Source: Phytomonas francai (Eukaryota > Euglenozoa > Kinetoplastea > Trypanosomatida > Trypanosomatidae). From it: 40,481 nucleotides of DNA. Shown one piece after another: positions 27,728-36,987 of this stretch (position 1 is its first letter; each line of letters opens with the position of its first letter). A model generated the notes under the pieces. It was not told the origin of the DNA, did not search any database, and worked only from the letters and a program-made list of their open reading frames with translations. The stretch lies in contig MJCC01000004.1 of NCBI GenBank assembly GCA_001766655.1, positions 948,148 to 988,628 of the forward strand, in the 5' to 3' direction. The translations under genes and the position numbers were made by a program.

Positions 27728-30700
27728 TTAATCTGCTTCTTTTTTGAATGCAATAACCCATGGAGACGCTTTACCCTCGTCTTTGGATCGGTTCCCATCA
27801 ATTGGCCCCATGGTATGTGAGTCTATTCCAAAAAGAGGAAAAACTCTATTTTTCATTAACGGTAGACCTATCCTCTCCCCCTCCGAGGTCTCTGTGAGGC
27901 GAACAACAAGCGTCAATGCACTTGCCTTTTTGGTTGGTTCTACAGTCGCTCCCAGATTCTGGGAAAGCCACAGTGCATCCACTTGAGATGCTAAAAGAAA
28001 TCTTACATAGTGTAGAGAAAATGCCGTATTCAGATCACCATAGATTGTAGTATTCGGATCCTGGCCCCCGTCATCCACAGAACCGTTTATAATCGTTTTA
28101 GACACGCTATGCCGCGGCTTTCTCTTAGAGCCGTGAAAGCCTCTGTCCTCTTCTCGATTGCGCTTGGCCTCTTCTGCATGGCGTATGCTTTCTTGCTGTT
28201 CCACTAATCGCCTCTTCCACGCATCCATTTGGGGTGGTAAATTGTTCCAAGTAAAGGCCAATGAATTTAATGACTCAACGCATCTGGAAGACACCTGCGT
28301 ACCAGATACCATGAGCGTGCCGCACTTTAAGTAGCACTCCAACCGGACATGGCAATAAACCTGTTCAGGTGGTGATGCCTGCTCTTTGTGTGATTGTGCT
28401 CTCTGTGGAGGCGACTGTATCTGTGTGTTTTTAGTGCCGTCATCCCAGTACACTTCACCACTCGCCAGCAGGATCTGTTTATCTGGGTTCCTCCAGGAGT
28501 CCCACCAAAACGTGCGAAGCTTCCTGGGAAGAGCAATGGTCAGACTGTAGTTGGCAGGGGCACGCGTACTGACCATTTGCCCATCCAACGCAAGGAAAGT
28601 CGGCACAATTGACCCGACACGCTGGAATAAAGGGAGGTCTGACCATTCAGATGCATTTGTACTCTCCGATTTTGAGTGATCTAATGACTTGAACCTGCCC
28701 AGCCATGTCTTGTCCATTTTTACAGTCCTTGGCCACAACGGCACCCTTGCTCCACCCTTCCACCATCCTCCAGTCCAGTAATTACTATATTCAGCGTCTG
28801 GGAAAGTATTTGGAAGCTGCACCTTTGCGTCCTCCTTCCACGGCACCGATGAGCCGAGAGGCTTTACACATGGACAAGCAACCAACTCACTCCCGACAGT
28901 TACACACATCGCGTAGTCCTCCTGCTCATTGGCCTTTTCATCCCCGTCTTGAACGATAGGGGCTAATAGCATTGGACTACCGTCCTCACTAACACGCCAC
29001 ATAGAAGTGTAAAGATAAGGCAGCAACACATACCGAAATCGAACTGCATCGCGAACACCTGAGTAGCGCACCACTAAAGCAAGCGTCGGCGCTGCGGCAT
29101 CTCCTCCTCCAGGAGACACGCTAAGGAGCTCCTCAGTTTGCATCAGAGGGAATATACTTGCGGCTTGATACCATCGTGTTAGGAGCTCCTCTCTCTCTTG
29201 TGGTGGCAGCTTCGACCAGATGGCCTCACTCTCTGAGGCCCGTCCAGCTATGTTTACGCCAACAAAGGGTATCCCCATAATGCCCATAGATGCACAATCA
29301 GAAATCGAATCCTTTAGCAGTTGCCATGCTATTTGAGAGCATGTGGGCGGCACTGCAGTTGAGGACGATAACTGACTACAGCTTGGAGCGGCCTCAGAGA
29401 CGTCATTCTGCAAAAAAAAACCGTTTTGAAGGAAAACACCACCAAATCGATGGGCACCAATGTAATAATTTTCACTTGTGACGAAAGATCGGCGATGGTA
29501 GATATTTCTACGGAGCAAACCGTGATACACAGACATTGCAGCATAGGTATTAAAAACATTATGCACCTGTCGGTGTGTGAGGCCACGGGTGTGGCCAACA
29601 CTCATAGGCAGTGTCGAGTCTGGAGTTCCGAGTAATACTGGCGCGGCGTGCTGCAGCGTCACAAACGTGAAATTAGAAGACTGAGTGAATCTCTTGTACT
29701 TGAACATTCCGCTAAACCATTGGCGCGCTGATTGACTCACAAAGTCAATGACGTGATTACGCCGACCGTCTTTCGTGTAAGCTACCCACCCCGTGTCATC
29801 ATCAGGATCCATGCTGATGAAATGCCTGCCGCGGCGGCATTCATGGTACAGAGGCGAGCTTTGTACGATCGGGATAGTGGGTGCTACACGCACAATTAAG
29901 GAGCGCCGACCGTAATACCATAGCTCTACCTGCATACGCATCGGTTCTCTGAGGATATTGTGATCCCAAGTTAGTGATGTTCCATGCTGATTAATAGTTG
30001 GAGATGTCAAGCCAATTGAATCGAGCGGGATGTGGTTGTCCCAAAAATAACGGTTTAAGGCACGCATAAAATTAGTAGCATTGCTCGTAAGAGGAGTGTG
30101 TGTGTGGTAGTGGTAGCCCAACGCCATTAGAGGTGGCATCGTAGGGAACCCAGACAAAGTGTAGTACTGCTTTATCACCTCCGCGGGGGTGGGACCTGGC
30201 AATAAATAGATCCGCGTTGCTGCTGCACTGCTAGTGAAATTAAGTTGCACTGTGGAACCACGATTAGTGTTGTCACCGCCTCTAGCCTTAGGTGGTGAAG
30301 GAAATGTGACTGTTCTAACGGAAAAAGGAGACCCATTAAACCATAAGATTCCCACTGTACGAGGCTCCATCACCCCTTGTGATCGAGGGGAAGAACAACG
30401 AAACAAAAATCTATCAAGCTCAACAAAAACGAGCGGTAATACTCCCGTTTCCGATGATCGCCAATCTTTGTTGGAGCCCTTAATAGATGCTGTGTAGTGG
30501 AACCCATCAAGGGGTATTCGAAGAATCAACCGGTTGCTAAACATACCACCTACTGCACCCTCACGTCGTGGGAAACCATACAGCCGCCTCACGCCTTGGA
30601 GGTTGAAAGAAGCCGCGAGCGCGTCAGTTCGAGTGGGGTCTTGAAGCTTCTGTCGGATGCCCTCAACAGAGCCAAGCGGTGGCTTGATCTTGAGCAATTG

Positions 30701-31816
30701 CACACGGATGGCCATATCCTCACAGGTATTCTCAGGATACCATACCAACTCTGGAGGTGCGAGCGTGTCTTTTTCCGCGGGAATCGCCTTGATCAGAGGC
30801 TGAGAGTAGCTAACCGAATGGTTGACAGAGACAAATTGGGGGAAAAAGTGAAAACCGCCCGCCGTATTAGGGGTAGGCCGAGCTGTTCCGTCGGCCCCCC
30901 GCCCCGCTAACTCAGATTCCACTCGCCCGACGCGCGCCCCCGCAACGGTGGAAGCTATCATCGGGACCACATAGTTTGTATCTGGACGAGCATTTACACC
31001 ATTGTCACCAGGCAAATATTCCTCGACAAGAAGCTCATTGGGAAAATGTAATAGTGGCGACTCCACTGGTGTGAGAGATACTACAGGTTCTCGGGATGCG
31101 TGTCCTCTGCCCGTGGCACTCGAGGAAAGGGAGTCAGCCCAGTGTCGTCGATTCACACGCTGTCGGAGAAGCTGAATGCGCACCTTACAGAGGGGTACTA
31201 AATGCTTATCTGCAGAAGTTAGGAAAGGGTCAGTTCCATGGACCCACTCCAAAAGGCTTTCCCCATCTGCTGGCTCATCGTGTTCTTCAGTGGAGCCTTC
31301 TTTCAAATTCCCTTGGGAATCTGCCACTGCAGTGATAGACAACTGTGGAAACAGCTGGAGATAAATGAAAGAAGCAGGACCAGTCAAGGAACTCGCTGCT
31401 TGGACAAATGAGTTGGTGTACTTAGCTGAATTTCTCGTTGAACCAGGCACAGACATATTGTTATTAGCATGTTGATTTGAATGCGATGGAATGAGATTCT
31501 GCTGAAATGCTTTAGATTCCCTATGCTCCTTTGTGGGTCGTATTCCTTTGTGCTGAAAACTATTTTCAACTCCTTCGCTTCCACTTCTAGAGGGTCCATG
31601 AATAGTGGTAGACTTTCTATCAGGTTTAATAAGAAAGCTTTCCTCACGAAACTGCGTGATATTACATCTCTGGTCTTGCACGACTTTCGAAAAAGCTTGT
31701 TGGATACACAGAAAAATGAGTGCGCAGAGACTGAGAGCGTAAAGAAATAAAACTAGATACCGCTTTTGAAGCAAAGATTTGTCACCAACCTTGCGAATGA
31801 ATCTGCGGCTTCTCAT
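27728..31816 (-). CDS. GH31 glucosidase II-alpha-like type II membrane protein, catalytically degenerate
   Basis: 1362 residues. A single membrane anchor near the N-terminus (about 20-40) predicts an ER/Golgi type II protein. The GH31 fold is recognisable: PTPAEVIKQYYTLSGFP (about 542-558) with PPLMALGYHYH, the TWDHN strand end (616-620), HRQVHNVFNTYAAMSVYHGL (748-767), SFVTSENYYIGAHRFGGVF (777-795), FVGVNIAG (851-858), LLTRWYQAASIFPLM (878-892) and YVLLPYLYTSMW. Active-site positions are lost. The nucleophile segment, WNDMNEP in active GANAB enzymes, reads TLQHAAP here (Gln722 at the Asp position). The acid/base region WTGDN reads FLQNG (Asn798). GADVGG has become GVNIAG, and the substrate Arg/His after WYQ..PF are replaced. 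It is longer than GANAB (about 940) through N-terminal and internal insertions. It is probably a pseudo-glycosidase with a binding or scaffold role; that role is inference. Confidence 0.82.
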   Translation of the reverse strand: MRSRRFIRKVGDKSLLQKRYLVLFLYALSLCALIFLCIQQAFSKVVQDQRCNITQFREESFLIKPDRKSTTIHGPSRSGSEGVENSFQHKGIRPTKEHRESKAFQQNLIPSHSNQHANNNMSVPGSTRNSAKYTNSFVQAASSLTGPASFIYLQLFPQLSITAVADSQGNLKEGSTEEHDEPADGESLLEWVHGTDPFLTSADKHLVPLCKVRIQLLRQRVNRRHWADSLSSSATGRGHASREPVVSLTPVESPLLHFPNELLVEEYLPGDNGVNARPDTNYVVPMIASTVAGARVGRVESELAGRGADGTARPTPNTAGGFHFFPQFVSVNHSVSYSQPLIKAIPAEKDTLAPPELVWYPENTCEDMAIRVQLLKIKPPLGSVEGIRQKLQDPTRTDALAASFNLQGVRRLYGFPRREGAVGGMFSNRLILRIPLDGFHYTASIKGSNKDWRSSETGVLPLVFVELDRFLFRCSSPRSQGVMEPRTVGILWFNGSPFSVRTVTFPSPPKARGGDNTNRGSTVQLNFTSSAAATRIYLLPGPTPAEVIKQYYTLSGFPTMPPLMALGYHYHTHTPLTSNATNFMRALNRYFWDNHIPLDSIGLTSPTINQHGTSLTWDHNILREPMRMQVELWYYGRRSLIVRVAPTIPIVQSSPLYHECRRGRHFISMDPDDDTGWVAYTKDGRRNHVIDFVSQSARQWFSGMFKYKRFTQSSNFTFVTLQHAAPVLLGTPDSTLPMSVGHTRGLTHRQVHNVFNTYAAMSVYHGLLRRNIYHRRSFVTSENYYIGAHRFGGVFLQNGFFLQNDVSEAAPSCSQLSSSTAVPPTCSQIAWQLLKDSISDCASMGIMGIPFVGVNIAGRASESEAIWSKLPPQEREELLTRWYQAASIFPLMQTEELLSVSPGGGDAAAPTLALVVRYSGVRDAVRFRYVLLPYLYTSMWRVSEDGSPMLLAPIVQDGDEKANEQEDYAMCVTVGSELVACPCVKPLGSSVPWKEDAKVQLPNTFPDAEYSNYWTGGWWKGGARVPLWPRTVKMDKTWLGRFKSLDHSKSESTNASEWSDLPLFQRVGSIVPTFLALDGQMVSTRAPANYSLTIALPRKLRTFWWDSWRNPDKQILLASGEVYWDDGTKNTQIQSPPQRAQSHKEQASPPEQVYCHVRLECYLKCGTLMVSGTQVSSRCVESLNSLAFTWNNLPPQMDAWKRRLVEQQESIRHAEEAKRNREEDRGFHGSKRKPRHSVSKTIINGSVDDGGQDPNTTIYGDLNTAFSLHYVRFLLASQVDALWLSQNLGATVEPTKKASALTLVVRLTETSEGERIGLPLMKNRVFPLFGIDSHTMGPIDGNRSKDEGKASPWVIAFKKEAD

Positions 31817-32353
31817 GACAAGTGTCTAATGCTGTTGTTTGCCTCACATGCAATTTTTTTACGCTTATCCAATCTAAAAAATCGATTGAGTCCGCTACTT
31901 GTAGAAAGCCACTGATGCAATTAAGCAAACCAGTTTTAGAAAAAATGTTATCTACATGATATCATAAGGGCAAACAATGATAGTGAACGCAATAATAGTA
32001 AAGCATGTAGTTCACTCAAATTTACTTACCTCAGGCCGCGAAAAGTAACAGGGAAAAAATCGTTTCGAAAATCTAATTTCTAAAAAGAATTTGAAACTTA
32101 TATTGTGGAAAGAGATTTAAAAAAAAATGCAATCAACTACTATTTATATCAAATGCATCAAATTGGTCACATTATCCATGATAGTTTACGAAAGGATAGA
32201 TAATATAATGTACATCGTCCTCCATTCTCCGATTTTCAAGGACTATAAAAAAAAAGTCCAGAATATCCCATCTCAGCAAAAGTGTTCTTCGAAAAATAGT
32301 GGAAACATTAGAGACCACAGAAATACTGTGAATATTTTTATTGATTACTTCTG
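31817..32353. other. Intergenic region, no gene seen
   Basis: 537 bases of AT-rich DNA between the GH31-like gene and the 527-residue gene. A short + strand frame here has no support. Confidence 0.55.
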
Positions 32354-33937
32354 CTATGAGCTAGCCATCTCGATGTTGTTTGTGTCTTTTCCTCCCATCG
32401 AATCTCTTAACTCGTCTAAGTGTCTCATGTAGTCTTTAGCGTCCCTCTCATGGGCGTAATTTTTAATTTTATTGACACAATAAAGCTTTTTAAGAGCTTT
32501 TTCTCGGTCCTGCTGCTCAAACTCCTGAATTGATATGGCTCTAACTTCCCTTTGCTTCCTCACTACCACCGAATCTATGGCGGGAGTAATGACAGAATTG
32601 AGGTCCCTGTCATCAAGTCGAAAAGTCTGCACTTGAGTAGAATTTGGTTTTGGAAACGAAGACGCACTTCGGCACTCATTTATACCAGACTTTGGCGGCA
32701 AAAGTGGGCACCGATGTGAGGCCAACACTATTGGCGCATCTTCACTGTTCGGCAGCTGCATACGTCCATGACCATGTGCTCTAGTCTTCATTATGCCCCG
32801 CCCTAAATCAGACAAATTAGTGCAGCGCTTGGTAAATGGCGATATTCCCAACATTAACGCAGGATTCTTGTTCTGAGAGAACATAGAAAAAGTGTAGCCC
32901 TTTGTCAGTGACTCCGAAAGATTCATAGATGGCGCCGTGGGTTGTACAACATTAGATGAGTCGGTGGCGCCGCGAGCCCTGTTAACGTGGCTACCTCGAG
33001 ACAGTAGACTATGGGGATTTTTGAGTGAATTGTCATGTAAGTGATCTGGTATATGTGGAACAGCAATGCCTGGGCTGCGTCCGATGGCTTCAAGCTTCAC
33101 TTCCAAGGCAGAAGAAATACCTTCGGCAGTTCCCCGCTTTTCAGGGGACGTCGTAATGGATGGAAAGACCACATCGGCCCTATTGGAAGCCTTATTTTTC
33201 ATGTGTGTGTGCATCCCTGGAAACTGTGTAGAGGTGCGTGGCACATGTGAAGCCCTCCCAACATTTTGAGCTTCCTGGTGTAGTGATATCGATCTGTCGT
33301 GGACAGCCTGCTCGCTACTAAATAATGCACAATTGATGTCTTCATGCTGAAAAGGTAGTCCCACCATGTCTTCAGAAGTTTGAGCATTGGCGGTGCCCTG
33401 ATAAAGGCTAACCACTGCTGCTAAACGACACCACAGGTAGCTAAAGAGGATCCCAAAGCCTTGCAGCTCGAAGATATATTTATGCAGAGGAGACATACAT
33501 GCACGTTCCTGCTCTAGCCTCGCTTCCCACTCTTCTGGAAAAGAAGCTACAGACTCTAAGCCGTTCGTGAAAAGCATCACAATGGCTTCGCTAAACCACT
33601 GTAAAAGCGAACCCAAAGCAGAATGCGCTCCACACGCAGCAAAAGAACTGCGGACACGGGCTTCTGTCGGATAAGAACCGGACTGTACAAGTTCTGTTTT
33701 CAGCAAAGACGTTGTCACAGGCAACGGGAAGAGAATCGTTCCGAATTGCTTTAGAATAGTTCCACTTCTCGGATCTACCCCCAAACCTTTACTAGAGTTT
33801 TCTCGCAAAACGCTTAAGAAGCCTTGGAGCTGAGCAACTCTAGGAGCAGGCGGTAAAGCCGAGCTTGAATGTATTACTTGCTCCATACGTCGAGATATGT
33901 CAGCAACATTAACAGAACCTTTTGTAGATTCACACAT
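32354..33937 (-). CDS. Hypothetical protein, 527 residues
   Basis: Long ATG frame with normal composition; no family recognised. Residues 1-180 look folded and helical, with hydrophobic stretches such as LGSLLQWFSEAIVMLFTNGL and FELQGFGILFSYLWCRLAAVVSLY (about 150-175), possibly membrane-associated but also compatible with buried helices. Residues 190-450 are Ser/His/Asn-rich and probably disordered. The last 70 residues form a charged helix (SIQEFEQQDREKALKKLYCV and AHERDAKDYMRHLDELRDSM). The C-terminal helix and neighbours recall flagellar proteins, but this is too weak for a call. A pyrimidine tract with CAG about 57 bases upstream supports the start. Confidence 0.75.
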   Translation of the reverse strand: MCESTKGSVNVADISRRMEQVIHSSSALPPAPRVAQLQGFLSVLRENSSKGLGVDPRSGTILKQFGTILFPLPVTTSLLKTELVQSGSYPTEARVRSSFAACGAHSALGSLLQWFSEAIVMLFTNGLESVASFPEEWEARLEQERACMSPLHKYIFELQGFGILFSYLWCRLAAVVSLYQGTANAQTSEDMVGLPFQHEDINCALFSSEQAVHDRSISLHQEAQNVGRASHVPRTSTQFPGMHTHMKNKASNRADVVFPSITTSPEKRGTAEGISSALEVKLEAIGRSPGIAVPHIPDHLHDNSLKNPHSLLSRGSHVNRARGATDSSNVVQPTAPSMNLSESLTKGYTFSMFSQNKNPALMLGISPFTKRCTNLSDLGRGIMKTRAHGHGRMQLPNSEDAPIVLASHRCPLLPPKSGINECRSASSFPKPNSTQVQTFRLDDRDLNSVITPAIDSVVVRKQREVRAISIQEFEQQDREKALKKLYCVNKIKNYAHERDAKDYMRHLDELRDSMGGKDTNNIEMASS

Positions 33938-34297
33938 GGACTTTTTCTCTGGATCTAAGAGATAAAAGAATGGATTCTTTACAAAGGCAAAACTCTGGAG
34001 AAGAAAGGTCCAACTGGAAGAGGAAAACTATAAAATTTCACATTTCGTTTCTGTGAACGACAAACCCACTCAGCTCCCATAAGTAAACTATACAGCCTCA
34101 GGGTAATTTTGTCCAATAAGTTGCATTAACATTTCGAAAATGGCTGTGAATAAGTCTGATACATTTCGTATTCCCTCTGATAGCAGCCAAGAAGCAATAA
34201 TACTATTAATGGAAAATAAAAACATCCTATCAGAAGATCTTTATTGTACATCATTTTTCTTTAATAAAATTATCAAAGTGAATTCTCTTTCTCTTCT
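33938..34297. other. Intergenic region, splice signal only
   Basis: 360 bases between the 527-residue gene and the SPATA17-like gene. Apart from the predicted acceptor nothing is seen. Confidence 0.55.
33995..34029 (-). promoter_or_regulatory. Predicted spliced-leader acceptor for the 527-residue gene
   Basis: A CT-rich tract on the minus strand ending in CTCCAG; AG at 33995-33996, about 57 bases before the ATG. Confidence 0.5.
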
Positions 34298-35863
34298 TCA
34301 GCAATTATGACCTCTTGACAATGTCGGAGTCTTTGTCCCATTAGACACTGCTGTGGAAACTTTGAAAGGCGCGTCCCCGTGCAAATGGTAAATGACTTTC
34401 ATGTTCACTATTCGTTGCAGCGCTTCTTTTTCAGTATCATAGATCGGCCTATTGGGTAGGTACAAATCCGAGCCCCCAAAACCACCACCGTGGCCATTGT
34501 CACCCCCCCTAACAATATCACGGTAACAGTCATGGGCCGGTACACAAAATTTCCGGTTACGACTTGAAACAGTATTTGGGGGTGCTAATGGAGAACCTGC
34601 TGTGAGTAGATGCAGTTTGCATTCAGTTTCACTATCAAAAGAAGCGAATTCTTTGGCAAGATGGTTGCCGGACACCCTGTCTCTTTTCAACACAGCCAAC
34701 CCATTCTCAGCGTTGTGCAAACCTGATTTCGTAAGAAGCGACGCATGCTGGTCTGGGGAGGGGGTATGTGGAAGCAACAGAGGACGAGCAGGCGGGCGGA
34801 TATCCTCCCTCTCGCAGGAACATGAGATCATTTGGGCACGTATGCTTGGTTTAAAGCATTGCCTATAATAATGAGCACGAGCAGCCCGTTCGTCGCTAGA
34901 ATCTCTTATATCGGTGTCAGCGGGAGCCTCTGAGGTTGGTTGACAGATACCAGACCCCACAAGCGCAGGAAGCATCAATCCCTTTTTCCCTTCATTATTA
35001 TTTTCTTCACTTTTATTGTGAGTGATCTCGAATACACCATTGGACTCGCACTTTGTGTTTGGGAGAGAGAGAGTGCCTCTAGAATTAGACAGCTTCTGCT
35101 GGCGCTGCAGAACTACAGTTCGAACTAAATGTGAGTTGTTATTTTTAATGTCACTTTCAACCTTAGTATTCCATATAGTGGTCAACATGCCGTTTTTTGT
35201 GCTTGATCCAGGGCTACAAGGTGTAGAACAAACAGCGCCGTACACACCAGGAATAACTGAAGTGGACAGCAAATGATGCACTTGCTCCGTAGCACGCCGA
35301 TATGCTGCAGCATCGGCCTCCTCCGCTTCAACACGACGCTTCTCCTCTAGCTCTGTCTGCACTGACTCGGCCATGCGCTGTATTCGATGCGACTCTTGCG
35401 CCACCTTTTTCACATATCTCTTCACAGCGTAATAGCTACTAATATGAAGACGGCAGTAATGCCCTCGAAAGCACGCCTGAATGCGAGTTGCATAATAGGA
35501 AAAAATAGCTTCTTGATAAACTTTCTCATTCATTGCCAATTGCGCATAAAGATACTTCCTCATTCGACAACCGCGGTAAAAGCGTTGGATATGAATAATG
35601 GTGATACGCACCCTACGATAAACGGTACGCTTCAACCACATCCTTACGGCAGACTGGATTTTGACACAGGCATGGGTCTCCAATAGGGCAGCAGCGCTTG
35701 CGTCGCGCATGGCCTCCAGTACAGAAGGCACCAGACGAGGACACAAATTAAAACAGAGAGAAACGCAACGTGGTGCTGAAGGTATGGTAAGATTATTGTT
35801 CTGGAGGCGTAGATTATCCAGCTTGTACATCTCAGCTGCCGTGCATAACAAAGTGTATTGCAT
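34298..35863 (-). CDS. SPATA17-like IQ-motif protein (axonemal)
   Basis: 521 residues. Three IQ-type calmodulin-binding motifs lie near the N-terminus: CVKIQSAVRMWLKR (about 66-79), IIHIQRFYRGCRMRKYL (about 89-105) and ATRIQACFRGHYCRLHI (about 125-141). A charged helix follows (150-195), then VHHLLSTSVIPGVYG (about 195-209). That last block matches the HYLLSTKQIPGIY segment of animal SPATA17, which has the same order of three IQ motifs, helix and block. SPATA17 is an axonemal protein linked to the central apparatus of motile cilia. The remaining 300 residues are mostly low complexity, ending with an NRPIYDTEKEALQRIVNMK element. It is longer than human SPATA17 (about 360). The first ATG is used; one at codon 12 is a possible alternative. 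Confidence 0.75.
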   Translation of the reverse strand: MQYTLLCTAAEMYKLDNLRLQNNNLTIPSAPRCVSLCFNLCPRLVPSVLEAMRDASAAALLETHACVKIQSAVRMWLKRTVYRRVRITIIHIQRFYRGCRMRKYLYAQLAMNEKVYQEAIFSYYATRIQACFRGHYCRLHISSYYAVKRYVKKVAQESHRIQRMAESVQTELEEKRRVEAEEADAAAYRRATEQVHHLLSTSVIPGVYGAVCSTPCSPGSSTKNGMLTTIWNTKVESDIKNNNSHLVRTVVLQRQQKLSNSRGTLSLPNTKCESNGVFEITHNKSEENNNEGKKGLMLPALVGSGICQPTSEAPADTDIRDSSDERAARAHYYRQCFKPSIRAQMISCSCEREDIRPPARPLLLPHTPSPDQHASLLTKSGLHNAENGLAVLKRDRVSGNHLAKEFASFDSETECKLHLLTAGSPLAPPNTVSSRNRKFCVPAHDCYRDIVRGGDNGHGGGFGGSDLYLPNRPIYDTEKEALQRIVNMKVIYHLHGDAPFKVSTAVSNGTKTPTLSRGHNC

Positions 35864-36987
35864 GTACACGCCCTTTGACTTATCTAAAATTAGGAAAAGT
35901 AAAATTATCTAACCTTTCGAGCGCCTGAGGTGAACACTGAAAGACGTAAGGGAAGTAAATAAACGCTCGTAGAGATATAAATAATCAAAAGAAGATAAAG
36001 AAGTAACAAAGAGAAAAAGATCAACGACAGAGTTATTTTCAAGCAATATAGAAATGAATATCCCTTTAGCCCACAGAGAAAATGGTAATATATAAAGTCG
36101 GGGAAATATTTTTAGGAAAAATGTCATAAAAGGCGTGAATGCTTCATGATTCAGAATGAAAAAGTGGCAAACTCAGAATAACTGGGAATGTATTAAATAC
36201 ATATTATATTTTATAAAATACACACTAATTAGATCATTTTACCCTTAAAATTCGCATAGCCTTAATTTTTTAAGCAGATTCAAAAAATGAATTTATTGAA
36301 ACAGATAAGTAAGGGAGAAAGAAGATAATAAAAGAAAAAAAGCGACTGGAGCGACATTATTGGTATCATAGAGCACTCAAAGTCTGTGATGTTACGTCAA
36401 TCATCATGCAACGGCACATAGGTAAGAGCGCACGCGGTATCTTGCTTCCCAGTTTCGTGCGCAGACGCCTGTTAGCTTTGCGGCGAGCACACCACTTTAG
36501 AAAGCTTACACATACACACAAGCACACAAGTGCGCGCTAGCCGTAACGCGAATTTGGTGCAGATAAAGGTATGTAGCTTTTTAGCATTCTAATGTTTACT
36601 TATAGTATAAGAAACAACTGATTTGTTATTCCATGATGATGAGCTCTATTTTTTAGCACTTTTAGTGCCTATACAATAACATAAAAGGTCTTCGAAGAAA
36701 AATGTTTTGAATATCCGCTTTATTACATTATTTTATGTGTTAAAATTATAGGAATTCTCTAAATCTAGTAATTATTGTGCCAATTTTGTTGCAATCACGG
36801 ATGTAAGACAAAAATTAAGCATAGATAAGCAGTTTAAGACAAAAAATCTTTTCACTTTGGTTTATTTTTAAATAAAATATTTATTTATCTAAATTGCACA
36901 TTTAGATTATCATACAAGGCGATTGGGGCAACTGTAAATAACGAATTTCCCAAACCTGGTTCTTGTGGTACCTTTTCTTCATTACTT
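35864..36987. other. Intergenic region with a GC-rich structured segment
   Basis: 1.1 kb between the SPATA17-like and RCC1 genes. Most is AT-rich without coding character; a minus-strand 72-codon frame (35909-36127) is hydrophobic and unsupported. A GC-richer segment at about 36405-36560 stands out and is listed separately. Confidence 0.5.
36405..36560. other. GC-rich segment with inverted repeats, possible structured RNA
   Basis: About 150 bases of clearly higher GC content than both flanks, without an ORF. GCGCACG (36428-36434) and CGTGCGC (36456-36462) form a perfect 7-bp stem around a 21-base loop, followed by AGA. A second short stem CGCC/GGCG lies at 36466-36485, and GTGCGCGC recurs near 36530. 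Small nucleolar RNA clusters in trypanosomes occur in such spaces, and single-hairpin H/ACA-type RNAs there end with an AGA box, but I cannot show a pseudouridylation pocket or a guide. Confidence 0.3.

Noticed and set aside
35909..36127. A 72-codon minus-strand frame with hydrophobic residues upstream of the SPATA17-like gene.
   Set aside because: It lies within the expected 5' flank of that gene, lacks its own acceptor and shows only AT-driven hydrophobic composition.
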